64,000 nt of DNA from Isoetes taiwanensis (taxonomy: Eukaryota; Streptophyta; Lycopodiopsida; Isoetales; Isoetaceae): positions 432,467 through 496,466 of the forward strand of contig JAJEKV010000081.1 of NCBI GenBank assembly GCA_021234155.1. The letters are read 5' to 3'. This document shows positions 35,695 to 46,376 of this stretch, piece by piece; position 1 is the first letter of the stretch; the number at the start of each line of letters is the position of its first letter. Both the position numbers and the translations under genes were made by a program. The notes beneath the pieces were generated by a model, which worked only from the letters and a program-made list of their open reading frames with translations, made no database searches and had not been told where the DNA came from.

Positions 35695-36099
35695 CTAATT
35701 TGCTACCAAGAACCTCCACACCACGACATCTAAGTCCCTAAGGTGCTGAGAAGGATGAAGATCAAAGAAGGCTGCCCAATAATATATTGGTTCAACTCCA
35801 AACTCCAAGGGAGCACTCATCGTGAAAAGATTACGTTCAAATCTGTTGCCAAGGAAGGGCCTGGAGTTGTGAGCAGCCATCCTTAAGGAACCAGGTCTGT
35901 CGAAGCATAGGATGCATAAGAAGAAGGAATTGAACCCGAACCTGCAGAAACCAACCCTGGATCTAGACTCAATTGCCCATCTAATTAAATTCTCTATAAT
36001 TCCTAAAGAATCTTGGTTTTCCTTCAGGATGTTAGTGATCCCCAACCCCTGGAGAACAGCTTCATACAAAGCCTCATCCATCGGGGTGGGGGGAAACAC
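35695..36099 (-). other. Leader open frame of the LINE
   Basis: A 134-codon frame upstream of ORF1 (MFPPTPMDEALYEAVLQGLG, ending VVVWRFLVAN). In copy 1 only the 3' part is left (31307-31122). I do not recognise the protein. Leader frames are uncommon in plant L1 elements, so it may belong to an older host sequence captured in the element. Confidence 0.4.
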
Positions 36100-36150
36100 C
36101 CAGAAGCAAGGCGCCCTCCAAATTCTTTCTGGACCTTGCTAGAAAGTCCT

Positions 36151-36545
36151 CGACGAGAGGTGGGCCGCACCTTCATCCGACTCCTCTACTGCAAGTTACG
36201 TGTATTTGAAGGCGATTTAAAAAAAAAAGAAGCTTCTTGGAAAGTCCACTCATAAATGCTTGCCACCTCATTAACTTTTTATTCATGAGAGTGCCACCTC
36301 ATCTCTTTAAAAAAAAAAAGCAATTTAATATAAAAACTTAATGGTTAGGATTTATTCTCACCTTTTGATCTAACGGTTAGAATTTACTACACCAAATCCA
36401 CTTTTTGGCACCTTTCTTGCACCCTCCTAACAAAATTCAAGGGCTAGGATTTCTCCTTCCCTTTTCATCCAACGGCTTAGAGACATGATGCATGTTCACC
36501 CACAAGGAGGCTGCTCAAGGTGGATCGACGTGGCATTGTCTTAGT
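36151..36545. other. Intergenic, no gene seen
   Basis: Two poly(A) runs (about 36218 and 36310) and otherwise unremarkable sequence. Confidence 0.5.
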
Positions 36546-36690
36546 CGTCGATCTCAGATCTGGATGGCCCAGACAGTGACACCCCAAATACTGGATCGCT
36601 GTTAAAGGAAAAGCTTAAGTGGTGGCTCAATTCGAGCCGTCGATCTCAGATTTGGACGGCCCAGACGGCGCCATCTCGGAACACTGGATA
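36546..36690 (+). repeat. Imperfect 92-base-period direct repeat
   Basis: GTCGATCTCAGAT, then TGGAYGGCCCAGAC, and CTGGAT near the end, occur at 36546-36598 and again at 36638-36690. This type of CGATCTCAGAT...GGCCCAGA motif resembles promoter-proximal plant repeats, but no gene start was found. Confidence 0.6.
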
Positions 36691-36746
36691 CAAGGGGGGT
36701 GCTTATATCTTCTTTTTTATTTTGGGAGCATGTTGGGTTTCGTGCC

Positions 36747-36786
36747 AAGGGAACGCCGCATCTTACGCCGCATGCGGCGTTCCCTT
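36747..36786. repeat. Perfect 15-base inverted repeat
   Basis: AAGGGAACGCCGCAT at 36747-36761 and its exact complement at 36772-36786, with a 10-base loop. This gives a very stable GC-rich stem. Confidence 0.85.
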
Positions 36787-36789
36787 TCA

Positions 36790-39012
36790 GTTTGCGTTTT
36801 CCCTTGGGTTCCCCTCGCGGGACGTTGGTTGGGGGCATTCAATGTGGATTTTGAATTTTCGAAATAGAGGAGCCATTCAATGCCGATTTTGAAGCAGCCT
36901 GTACAAGGTAGTGCGGTGCGGCTATGGCCTTGAGGATATCTCTACCCCCTCTATCAATCTGTGGTATTGTCTTATATTCTTCTCCAGGCTTTTGTTCTGC
37001 CCGCTGTAACTTTTTCAAACAGGGGCCCCCGTTACGTTTAATTCAGCACAAGATTATGGCGGTGGATTCCTCTCCCATCCGACCATTTCTTTTTAGTTAA
37101 ATCGCAGGAGGAAATCATAAGAGCTTTGGTAGCGGCCATGACTGAAGCTAAGAGGCATTTTTCTACACGGTTCTTACTTCTTTCAAGCATGGCATAAGGC
37201 CAGCGCCCAAGAAATTGAATAGGAATACTGAAAGCTTTTGCTTCCTCGGCGATCTTTTGTGCGCAAGATTTGCTGAGTCCAAATCGAAACAAGAAAGAAA
37301 GGCGGATTTTGAAGCATCAATGGTCAAGCTGCCAGATTGGAGCACCAAACGCAGCAAATCTGTAGGATTCAAGCTATAAAGGATCGAAGCTTCTACAGCC
37401 ATGTAATGTGAAGTAAGAGCTCTTTCTGTCATCTAAATATCAGAGCTTGAAGCTTAAGTAGGCATTTGTATATGAAGCAAGTCCAAATATCAGAGCTTTG
37501 AAGAAAGCGGTTTTGTTGCTTTTGTTACAACTACAAGAAAGGGAGGTAACTTCCAGGTAAACTTCTTAGATTCTCTTTATTTATGTTTTCATTCATACAG
37601 GTTAACCAAGCTCTGCAATCCGTGACTCAGCTCTTTACCCTGGATGTCTGTCTGATGCTTTACTTTTGTCTCATTTTATTTTGGAAAATCAGCCATGAAA
37701 CTGTGCAACACTGAAACTGTGTCATCCAGGACATTGGTGCCTCCTCTCATTTCGTTTTCTACGGTGCCACTGAGAAGAAAATGTCAACATTTTTTAAGCA
37801 AATTCATTGGTGTAAAGAACTGTTGTTCTATGATATGCAGGTCACATCTCTTGCAAAAAGTACTAAAACCAATCTGGAGCAAGGGATTTCTGTTTTTTTT
37901 ATGGACCTTCATCTCAGGCTACATGAGTCATAGGGTTTCAATATGAAGGACGAGAAAGATAAGGTAATCTTTCAAAGTTTTATTTTCTTTTGACAAATGT
38001 GATCTCTGTTGTTGATGGTATACTGGATCCTTTTCATCTAGAGGTATTAAGATTGGTAACCTTGGTAACTTTGCAGGACTGCTCAACATTGGGATTCAGT
38101 TGTCTACTCATGCTGATGATATAGCGCCAGCTTCACAACCTGTGAGTTTTATAAATGCTTCAAATCCTGCCTTCTGGTCCATAGCACCTTTTATCTTCAA
38201 TATGTTGCCGTGTTGTTCGTGTATTCTAGGGTGTTTGAGTAAATTTTATAGTCCAGATGGTCTTCAATGCAGTCTTCAGTTCAACCATATGCAGTGTATA
38301 ACCAGATAGCCTCCAATTATGTTATAATCCAGGTTGGATGTAGTGGGCTTGAGGTAGGATGATGTCCATTAGTGTCCATTTCCAAAATGCATTAGGGTTT
38401 ATAGTTAATCTAGCATCAGAATGAGATTTATTTCTGTTCTACCTCACTACATTATTTGTGCCTATTTTTCTTATTCTATGCATCTACTAATTCTGCCCAT
38501 TCTTTCTTCAAGATAGATTGGGCAGATTCCCTTTATCTTTTCAATCAACCTCTACATCCAAACCTCTTCTGCCATGCATTACGTTCCATTTTGGTTTTGC
38601 CTTTAATGCTTTTGTGATGTTTACAAGCCATTTTCTTTAAGATATGAAATTGATTTCCTTTATGCAAAGGACCAGCGCATGCAAGCTACAAATTCACCAT
38701 TCATTTTCAGTTTTGAGAAATGTTCAGAGGGGAGGCATGATGGTGTTGGTTATGGTTTTTATCAATTAAGACTAAAAGTATGAGCAGCTCTTATATTAAG
38801 GCTCCCGATCATTTTGTTTGCATTTAAATTTGAGTACATATTAACATTGGTTCTATTGCTGTAATAGTAGTTTTATGTTATGTGCCATTATTCGTTGTCT
38901 TGCTTTTGAACTATGTCTGAAAATCATAGGTATTCCTTTCGGAAGGAAGACTGCTCCTTACTGGTACATGTTAAATTCATATATTCATACATGTTAAATT
39001 CATATATTCATA
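36790..39012. other. Intergenic or unrecognised gene remnants
   Basis: Exon-like pieces with acceptor and donor signals occur on the plus strand at about 37842-37960 (VTSLAKSTKTNLEQGISVFF) and 38076-38138 (GLLNIGIQLSTHADDIAPAS). A minus-strand frame lies at 37432-37163 (LNPTDLLRLVLQSGSLTIDA). I cannot place any of them in a family and see no complete gene. The rest is AT-rich. Confidence 0.3.
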
Positions 39013-39040
39013 CTAGAAATGGAGCCCAGCGTTGCTGGGC
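39013..39040 (-). mobile_element. Helitron-like 3' terminus
   Basis: Read on the minus strand: a GC-rich hairpin of two 7-base arms (GCCCAGC and GCTGGGC) with a 3-base loop (39024-39040), seven bases, then CTAG (39016-39013) followed by T. A short hairpin a few bases before CTRR at an A|T site is the defining Helitron 3' end. A close copy lies at 57356-57383. The 5' end (TC) could not be found. Confidence 0.55.
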
Positions 39041-39117
39041 ATAGCTAGGAATTGTAAATGACTGGAGCAAATTGTTTGATGAATTCATATTCTTAAAATC
39101 ACACAATTAGCATTTGA

Positions 39118-40250
39118 CCACATTTCCACCTCCCCTTTCTTTTTCTTTTCCTTTTCCTTTTACGTTTCGATGCTCCTTTTTTTCCCCTCCTTTCCCCTTT
39201 TCGATTTTTTTTATTTACCTTTTTTCTTTTTCCACTCTTCCATTTCTACCATTTTCCTTTTCCCGTTTTTATTTTTCCCTTCCATTTTCATTTTTTTGAT
39301 TTTTCTCGTTGCCCTTTCCTTTTTCCTTTTTCATCCTTTCTTCACCCCTTTTCCTTTTTCCTTTTTTGCCTTTTTCATTCTTCTATTCCATGCTTTTCCT
39401 TTTTTTTTTCTTTTTTTTATTTTTCTCTTCTTTTTTGTTCCCCTCCCCTTCCTATTTTACCCTTATTTTTCCCTCATTCCCTTTCTTCTCCTCCCCATTT
39501 TCCTTCCCCTTTTCCTCTTATCTTTTACCCTTTTCCTTTTCTCCGCTCCCCTCTCCTCTCCTCCCCTCCCCTTTGCTTTGCTTTCCTTTCCCCTTCCCCT
39601 TTCCCTTCCAATGGCTTTTTCCCTTCCCTTTTCTTCCTTTCCCAACCTTTTTTCTCTTCCACTTTTTCCCGTACAATTTTTCCCTCCCATATCCCCCTCC
39701 CTTTTCGTTTTCCTTTTCTCTTCCCTTTTCCCATATCCCTTTTCCCCACCCTTTTTCTTCTCATTTTTCCAGTGCCCTTTTTGCCCTTCCCTTTATTTTC
39801 GTGCCTTTTTTCTTTTTCTTTCCTCCTCCTTTGTTCTTTTCCCTTTCCTTTTTTCCATACCTTCCCTTTTTCTCTTTCCTCACACTTTCCCTCTTTCTTT
39901 TTTTGCCCTTCACTTTTCCCCCTTCCTTCTTCCAATTTTCTCTATGCCCTTTTTCCTTCCCTTCCTCGCTTCCCCCTTCCTTTTCTCTTCCCCTTTTCTT
40001 GTGTCCTTTTTCCCTTCCTTTTCTCCTTTCCCCACATTTTTCCTCTTCTCCCTCCCCAGTGTCCCTTTTCACTCCCTCCTCCTCCCCCTTTCTCTTCTCT
40101 CTACCCTTTTCCTCTTCCCCTTTTTTCCGTACCTTTTATTCTTGTCCTCACCTTTCTTTTTTCCCTTCACTTTTCCCCCTTCCTTCTTCCATTTTTCTCT
40201 ATGCCCTTTTTCCTTCCCTTCCTCGCTTCCACCTCTCTTTTTCTTTTCCG
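39118..40250 (+). repeat. 1.1 kb polypyrimidine tract
   Basis: Almost only C and T on the plus strand, built from irregular TTTTCC/CCTT runs. An internal duplication of about 85 bases lies at about 39905-39990 and 40155-40240. It starts 78 bases beyond the Helitron-like hairpin. All long frames here (Phe/Ser/Pro or Lys/Glu/Gly) are composition artefacts. Such tracts can form triplex DNA. Confidence 0.85.
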
Positions 40251-40259
40251 TCCAAGAAG

Positions 40260-41510
40260 CATATTGAAATGACTCTCGTCCAAAGCGTAGGAGGGGATGC
40301 TTACGCGGCGGCAAGAAGAAGAAGACAAACACCCGGGTGAGCTCGAGGTTTTTCTTTTGTCGGAATACCTTAACCGATCCATCCGTTCTTCTTGCGGCAT
40401 TCACCTCGGACTCTTTGGTGATCACTGGCGAACTCCATTCTTCGTCATCGAGGGGGAGAGGCGAGCTTCTTGAAACGGCGGCGGATTCTTGGTGGTATGT
40501 CAGGTATCGACAAGTGGGAAGGAGAAAGATGCATTTCTACACCAAAGGGACAAGAAGAGCTCAGGAGACAAGTACAAGAAAAATCGGTGTTGTGCTCTCC
40601 GTCTCTGCGCCCGATTCGAAGCATTTAACACTACATGTCGAGGATTTGCCGGAAGAGTAAGTTCTATCGCACCAAAAATTGGCGGTTTCAAATTATTCTC
40701 ACTCTTCCATGAGCAAGGCTAAGGGCACGAAAAAAAGGCTTGGCCTTTAAATTGTCGAGAACCTTGGGTGGAAGGATCGGAAGGGATGAAGGAGGCGGAA
40801 CCCTAACATCCGGGGAGCTTGGTATGGAGATTTCAGTCGAGGGGAAAAAGCTGTTCAATCTGGGGAGCTTCACTTCTACCGTGTCTTTGAAGACTCTACA
40901 ACACTCTGCTAGGTGGGGAATGTTGTGGTTCATACACAAAAACGTCCACCAAAAACAAAGATGGGGATGATGACACCACAAGGGAGAGTCGGATGCGAAG
41001 GAGGCGAAGATATGGTCGACTCCCCAAACCTCGATCGGATGATCGGATCAGGATTTCTCGAGAGAGGGCTGAGAAAATGGGCGTCTAGCTTCGGTATTAT
41101 CCGTTTGGGAATATCACACAAAGGCTCTTCTTTGGACATTAGCGGTGAAGGTTTGCCGCGGGATATGCCGTCTTGTTCAACCACGGGGAATTTAATCCGG
41201 CACACATCTTTGGAGATTACGAGGCTTGATGGTGCGACATCTATTCTGCAGATCAATGCTGCGGATGTCATACCTTTTAGCGTATCGGCAGGTGAGTTGT
41301 TCATTTGGAAGTCGAGGAAGATCCGGAAGGAAAAGAGCGTCCGGTTACGGGTTGTAGGCGGTCGGCGATTGATTTAGGCGGCTCAAGTATTGCGGAGCGG
41401 AGAAGGAGGTGCCGCCAAAGGATCAGGATAGATATACTTAGCGAGTCGCGAGTTCTTTCGAGCGGCGGAGGCGCGAGAAACAAACCGGCCCGGCGGCATT
41501 AGCCATCGCG
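40260..41510 (+). other. Unrecognised coding-like block, left part
   Basis: GC-richer than its surroundings, with overlapping frames of up to 154 codons. The most protein-like stretch is at 40913-41377 (ERGLRKWASSFGIIRLGIS, then SLEITRLDGATSILQINAAD). No family is recognised and frames break often. It could be the decayed first half of a transposon gene whose second part is at 42.4-43.47 kb. Confidence 0.3.
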
Positions 41511-41571
41511 AGAACACAATAGCGGCGAAGTGCATTTCGTAAGGTAAATAACTCTCTCGAGATCTTTCCAT

Positions 41572-41950
41572 TTTCGACTTCGCATTGAAGTCGAAAGCCC
41601 TACCATCCTAACATTTGCCGATTATCTTTGGGGTTTTCGATTTCGCGAGTCGAAAGCCCTGATAACACGAAAATCAAAGGATGTGGAGCTTTTCGACTCA
41701 GCGAGTCGAGAAAACCCTACTTGATAAAAAAATTAGACATTGAATGGGATTTTCTCGACTTCGCTGAGTCGAGAAAGCCTACCATCTAACATTTTGCCGA
41801 TTATCTTTGGGGTTTCGACTCAGCGAGTCGAAAGCGTAATGAGAAAATCAAAGGATCTAGAGCTTTCTCGACTCGCGAGTCGGTAAAACCTGAAAGAAAA
41901 AAAGAAAATTAGACATTCAAGGGACTTTTCGACTTCATGAGTCGAGAAAA
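41572..41950. repeat. Array of short hairpins around TCGACT/AGTCGA
   Basis: Seven self-complementary sites in 380 bases: 41572-41596 (TTTCGACTTC, loop of 5, GAAGTCGAAA), one imperfect near 41635, one near 41693, 41752-41777 (10-base arms), 41817-41837 (TTTCGACTC, loop of 3), a 14-base perfect palindrome CGACTCGCGAGTCG near 41869, and one near 41927. They sit in a 180-base tandem repeat (CCTACCATC at 41599 and 41779). This resembles subterminal repeats of DNA transposons. Confidence 0.7.
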
Positions 41951-42439
41951 CCCGAGGCTATTTTCTTGTTTATTCACAGGTGTTTGTAGATACTTTCATG
42001 CTCGACATTGGTACATTATGCGAATACACCCTTATCGACCAGATCATACACGCTAGGCAACGGATGGAAAGCATTGGGTTGTCTCGGCCCTAAAGGAAAG
42101 CAGGGCTCCCTCGGATAAGTGGAAGACCTTTGAGAAACTATGCGGATATGTTAGCTGGAGGGACGAGGAAGATGGCGAGGGAGAGGGAAGAAGAGGAGAA
42201 GAAGAAGAGAACACCAAGGAAAGGCGGGGGAGTCTCTCTCGGACCAATCTGACCTCATTCTTAGCGAGGCGATGCGGGAGAAATGGACTGAAATATGGGC
42301 TCAATGGACAAGAGGCAAGGCGAGAAGGGACAGCAATGGAGAATTTCCAAGCAGGCCGACCCCAAGTTGTTTGACAAGCAGTTCATGAAGAGGATCTGAG
42401 GGCCTCACGGACAAAGAAACGCTTGACCTACAAGGCAAA

Positions 42440-43473
42440 ATCTTGAGGGAACAATCCTGGCGAGGAAGACCGGGAGTTCTAAATTGCGGGGCCTTAAAGG
42501 ATTATGCCACGGTCCTAAAGCGGCGGCGATGCGTTAGAAGGCATCACGGAGTTCGCAGCGTTGCATCTAATGAATACCATGATTTTGATTTTTACAAGGA
42601 AAAGGCTGCCCTTGATGAGGAAGACATGAAGGAATTGAACCGTCTATGTCAACCCTACATCAACACCAAAGCTGCGTAACGTCAAAACCCTTCCTTTCCC
42701 ACGAGCGTGCTATGGCAATTACGAAAAGGAAGCTTGGATTCGGGGTGGTCCCATTTAAGGCGACGATAGCTCCCCCCATTTCTGGGGTTTTGGGACACAA
42801 AGGGATTTGGTGGTGCAGGCGGCTTTTGGACCCGTGGCACTATTTGCCATCAATATGATCGAAGACCCCACCCTTTTTATGACAAAGGCGACATAGAAGC
42901 GATTGGTACAAGGCGTAATGCGGACATGACCGACTGGATACTTTCGGTTCCTTGTCTTTTGCATGCCGGGCAATCAAACAACTGCTTTGTCTCCCAATGG
43001 GCAGCTGATATTAACTTCACCAACAAGATCATGCACTCCATATCGAACTTGATCATGAGTGCGGACTTGGCTTACCCGAAGGCACCAAGCTTTACCAACA
43101 TAGTTTTGGTTTTGATTTCAAGATCGTGGTCGACCTGGATAAGTGGTGGTCTAGCGAGCATCATTATCTCGACAAGTTCATGATCTCTCAAGAGCGGATG
43201 GAACCACGGGGGGCAGGTTTATGGAGGATGTTCCATCGATGGACAAAGGTCGGCAAGGATGGTGCGACCGGTCCTATACATAGAATTCCTATCGGCCAAA
43301 GAGTTATCAAGTACTTCATAACCCGGGTTGAGGAAGATCAAATTGTATCGAAAGTGGTACATGAATGGCTGTTCTCTCGGGGGCTATCTTTGTTTGGAAT
43401 GAAACCTATATCCGTGGTTGGAAATAAGGACATGGTTGAAACCATTCAGTCATACTTGGATCACGCTTCATGA
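42440..43473 (+). pseudogene. Unrecognised coding block, right part
   Basis: A first frame (42443-42679) ends NEYHDFDFYKEKAALDEEDM...INTKAA. A second stretch, with one shift near 43105, reads GDIEAIGTRRNADMTDWILS, SNNCFVSQWAADINF and KIVVDLDKWWSSEHHYLDKF. It continues to WRMFHRWTKVGKDGATGPIH and the stop at 43473, about 250 residues rich in Trp, His and Asp. Varied composition and length argue for a real protein. I do not recognise it. An acidic low-complexity stretch lies just upstream (42160-42230). It is likely a transposon gene of a family I cannot name, or a host gene with indels. Confidence 0.35.
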
Positions 43474-43555
43474 GCATTTCAAGGGAGGAAGACAAATGGA
43501 AGCGCGAAAAAGGCAGCGAGGGCGAGAGAGACAAACCCGGCGGAGCGAGGATGTC

Positions 43556-43629
43556 TAAGTAAATAGATAAAGGCAGGCAATTATTTACACGGCGTGTAAA
43601 TAATTGCATGGCCTTTATCTATTTACTTA
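43556..43629. repeat. 74-base palindrome
   Basis: The outer arms are 19 bases and perfect (TAAGTAAATAGATAAAGGC at 43556-43574, its complement at 43611-43629). The inner arms are 14 bases and perfect (GCAATTATTTACAC at 43577-43590, complement at 43594-43607) around GGC. Only the short steps between the arms are unpaired. It could fold as a near-complete hairpin RNA or cruciform. Confidence 0.9.
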
Positions 43630-43712
43630 TCTATCTGTCTGATTTTTTTTCTCCCTCTGGCTGAGTGCACGCCCGGCGGCGTGTATTCATGTTGAAGGCT
43701 AAGGTTAGCATA

Positions 43713-43731
43713 AAACACGCTTAGCGTGTTT
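43713..43731. repeat. 19-base palindrome AAACACGCT-T-AGCGTGTTT
   Basis: A perfect palindrome with a one-base centre. The core GCGTG/CACGC also frames the palindromes at 44285-44318 and 45469-45500. Confidence 0.85.
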
Positions 43732-43982
43732 CAAATATTATCTTTCAGATTTTTCTAATGCTTTCTACTACACTTATTACTTAATAGAAACTTGCATGCA
43801 ATAGCATGATTAATTCAGGAAGAGAAACTCAAGAATTTACGAAACAAAGAAGCGGATGAAGTTTATAAAAACTATTACGGTTTTATAAACATCATGCTTC
43901 CTGCCTCGAGCAAATGCAAAAGCTTGTCTTCTTGGATTAAACGCCATTGAGATGCAACTTAAAACTAAATGAAAACTAACCT

Positions 43983-44318
43983 TGAGTTCGATTTTGGAAG
44001 GATTCGAAGAGCGGAGGACTATCTTGTGGTTTTAATTAGGGTTTTTCGATTCGAGTCTCCGATGTCCTCTCGCTGGATGCTCTGAGAACAAAAGGCGGAG
44101 TCTTTTAGTAAGTTAGGAATTGCGAAACCAAACATCTAACATTGATGAATATAAATCTGCTCACCAAGATTTCGGGCCGGATCCAAACACAGAAGGCAGA
44201 ACCGCAAATCGTATGAAGGAAGAAAATGTAGGAACTTTGAGAGGCGTAAAATGGATTTATATAGGCACAATTAGAAATAAGTTAAGCGTGAATAATTGAT
44301 TGCTTGAATTAACACGCT
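43983..44318 (-). promoter_or_regulatory. Minus-strand promoter module and 5' exons, copy A
   Basis: Reading minus: an imperfect palindrome bounded by AGCGTG and CACGCT (44318-44285), a TATA box CCTATATAAAT (44264-44254), then about 75 bases to a GGTGAGC donor near 44163. An acceptor TCTCAG near 44091 and a second exon to a CAAG|GTTAGT donor at 43982 follow. No long coding frame follows, so if transcribed it would make 5' UTR or noncoding exons. Homologous modules occur at 45444-45500 and 55275-55300. Confidence 0.45.
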
Positions 44319-44728
44319 GGCGTCTGGTCTTCCATGGACGACATGTATATGGTATATATGGAGAATATTGCATTTCATGCAATAAATTCTCCATGCATTT
44401 TATTCCATTTATTGCATTGAAAAAATAGAATTTAGAAATTTTATATAGGCTAAATTAAAAATGATTTTAAAGGCAAAATTATGAAGGCTAAAAAATGACT
44501 TGTAAGGTTGGGGAATTGTTTTAGGTCGTATAGGAAAATTTCCTATGGTTACTGTGTTTGATTTATAGTGTTCCCGAGACTTTGTTGAGACAAAATTTGC
44601 AGATACAAAATTTTAGAGAAAACAGCAGACGAACAGGAGACAAAATAATTGGAGAAAACAGTTGGATTTAATTCAAATAATTTTATGTCTGAAACACTTG
44701 TTTGAAGAACCTTTGTTTGAAGAAAAGT

Positions 44729-45393
44729 TTATGAAAACTGTTTGATTTCATTCATAAAAGTTATATGTATGATGGGTAAGCCCGAAGGCTTATGTGAGTG
44801 CCGAGAAAGGCTTTTCACAAAATTACATGAAAAATATGCCCGGAGGCGTGTGCAAAGCTTCTGTAGCAAACCAAAAAACAAAAGGGGCCGCCCGGGATCT
44901 GCATCATTGATCTTCCACGTCTGGAACAAAGAAGAAAGAAAGGTGTTAGAAAAGAAAGAAAGGTGAAAAAAAAAATAAAAACAGACATGCAAACCTCGGC
45001 TCATCTCTGACCATTCTAAAAGCTGGTCGAATTCTCGACCTTCCTCCTCATCCTCTTCCTCCCCCTCCTCCTCCTCTTCCTCCTCCTCCTCTTCAGAGAT
45101 TTCATTCTCTGTTTCAGGGTCAAGCCAACCCTGAAGCAGAGCGGTCATGTGCTCTTGGGAGGACATCTCCTCCTCTTCCTCCAACTCCTCCTCTTCCTCC
45201 TCTTGAATCGGAGGAATCGAGGAGGAGCTCAACTCCCTCCTCTTCCATGTCGGGGCCGAGAATCATCCTCTGAATGAATCGAGAGGAGAATTGGGCAAAA
45301 AAAATCTATGGGGAAGGGGTTCTTCAACCAGACGTCTCTTTGCCGAGACCCCGGGTTCTTCATGAAGTTCGGCCCAGATTTGAAGCGCTTCAT
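44729..45393 (-). pseudogene. Small acidic gene, probably broken
   Basis: Downstream of promoter copy B, an ATG at 45393 opens MKRFKSGPNFMKNPGSRQRD, which stops after 54 codons. An overlapping frame (45232 leftwards, TTG start) codes for long Glu runs, HMTALLQGWLDPETENEISE and REFDQLLEWSEMSR. It reaches a GGTTTGCATG donor near 45000. A pyrimidine-rich intron end with TTCCAG lies near 44924, after which the frame closes quickly. The Glu runs come from GAG repeats, and the frames do not join without an indel. A small acidic nuclear-type protein or a decayed copy is possible. No family is recognised. Confidence 0.3.
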
Positions 45394-45443
45394 GGCGGGC
45401 GAAAAAAAAAATTGGGCGAGAATGGTCTTGAGGCGTGAACCGG

Positions 45444-45500
45444 TTTATATAGGGTTAATTAGCTCTTAGCGTGAATAATTTATTGCCTCAAATAACACGC
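45444..45500 (-). promoter_or_regulatory. Minus-strand promoter module, copy B
   Basis: TATA box CCCTATATAAACC on the minus strand (45455-45443), with the palindromic GCGTG...CACGC block (45500-45469) just upstream and an ACGCCTCAAGACCATT stretch downstream that is also seen in copies A and C. The first ATG of the small acidic gene follows 50 bases downstream of the TATA box. Confidence 0.5.
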
Positions 45501-45519
45501 CCATGTCTGAAATTCCCCA

Positions 45520-46376
45520 TGACTATATTATCTAGGGTATATTATTATGGATAATAAATTCTCCGTCTATTAGTTATATGTCTTTTAAGTAATCATATAT
45601 CCAAATTTTCGATAATTAAAATTTGGATATATTTATATAAATGTCATTTCCTTGTTGTTGCCATGAAAATTCTTGTTTTAAATGATTTCGTTTCGCCCAT
45701 TGTTATTATTATATTAAACCTATTTCCAAGGAATCTCTTGCTTTTAAAAAAATTGATTTACCTCTACATATTCCATAAATATGCGTTTTTTTTTTATCTT
45801 ATGGTGTAATAATTTTTCTTACTCATTGACTAAAAGGGTGCAATTTGCCTAGGTCAATGGTGCCTCTCCAACTCAAGATGGTGTGCAACATATTGAAAAG
45901 AGCAATATCAATGAAAAACCAACTCTAGCAAGAATGTTGAAGAAAAACAATTAGTCCTCTATAGTAGGGTGCAATGGAGGAACAAGAAGGTGAGAATCAT
46001 GCACAAGTGCAACAAGGAAATAGTAGGCCAAGGAGTCATTGTGCTAGAGATCTGGTCAAAATTTTGTTAATGATGAAAGGCTAGGGGAAGACAATATTGG
46101 TATTGCAATTTAGATGTTGGAAGACAAACTGGAAAGGTAAAGGTTTGGGTGACAAGGAATGTTTTGGTTGTGTCAAGCAATTGGAGGTTCCTTGCATCAT
46201 GGCATGGCTTATAAGTAGTGTTCAATTTGTGGAGGATTATATTTTTTCGAGCACGAGGTTGTTGGGGACAATGATTTTCTTGATATTGATCCATTGGCAG
46301 TTGGAACTCTAAACCTAGGCAAAGGGGAGAAGTATCGGTTGCGAGACATTATCCTAGCAAAGAGCCAAGTTGATTA
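45520..46376. other. Intergenic and degraded 5' part of the DUF7869-like gene
   Basis: AT-rich to about 45950, then scattered coding-like pieces on the plus strand. No continuous frame. Confidence 0.4.

Larger units (their letters stand above)
31470..36150 (-). mobile_element. LINE retrotransposon, tandem copy 2
   Basis: The second copy keeps a longer 5' leader (to about 36150) but loses RT past GRGELG because the junction with copy 1 falls at about 31465-31470. The junction shares GATCC and AATTCCCCCC with the internal site at 26861-26875, that is, microhomology. It carries a 7-base loss near 33212 and a 24-base loss near 32035 relative to copy 1. Confidence 0.85.

Noticed and set aside
39114-40425. 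Several frames of 100-365 codons on both strands
   Set aside because: They are translations of a polypyrimidine/polypurine tract (Phe/Ser/Pro or Lys/Glu/Gly only), with all frames open together. Composition artefact.
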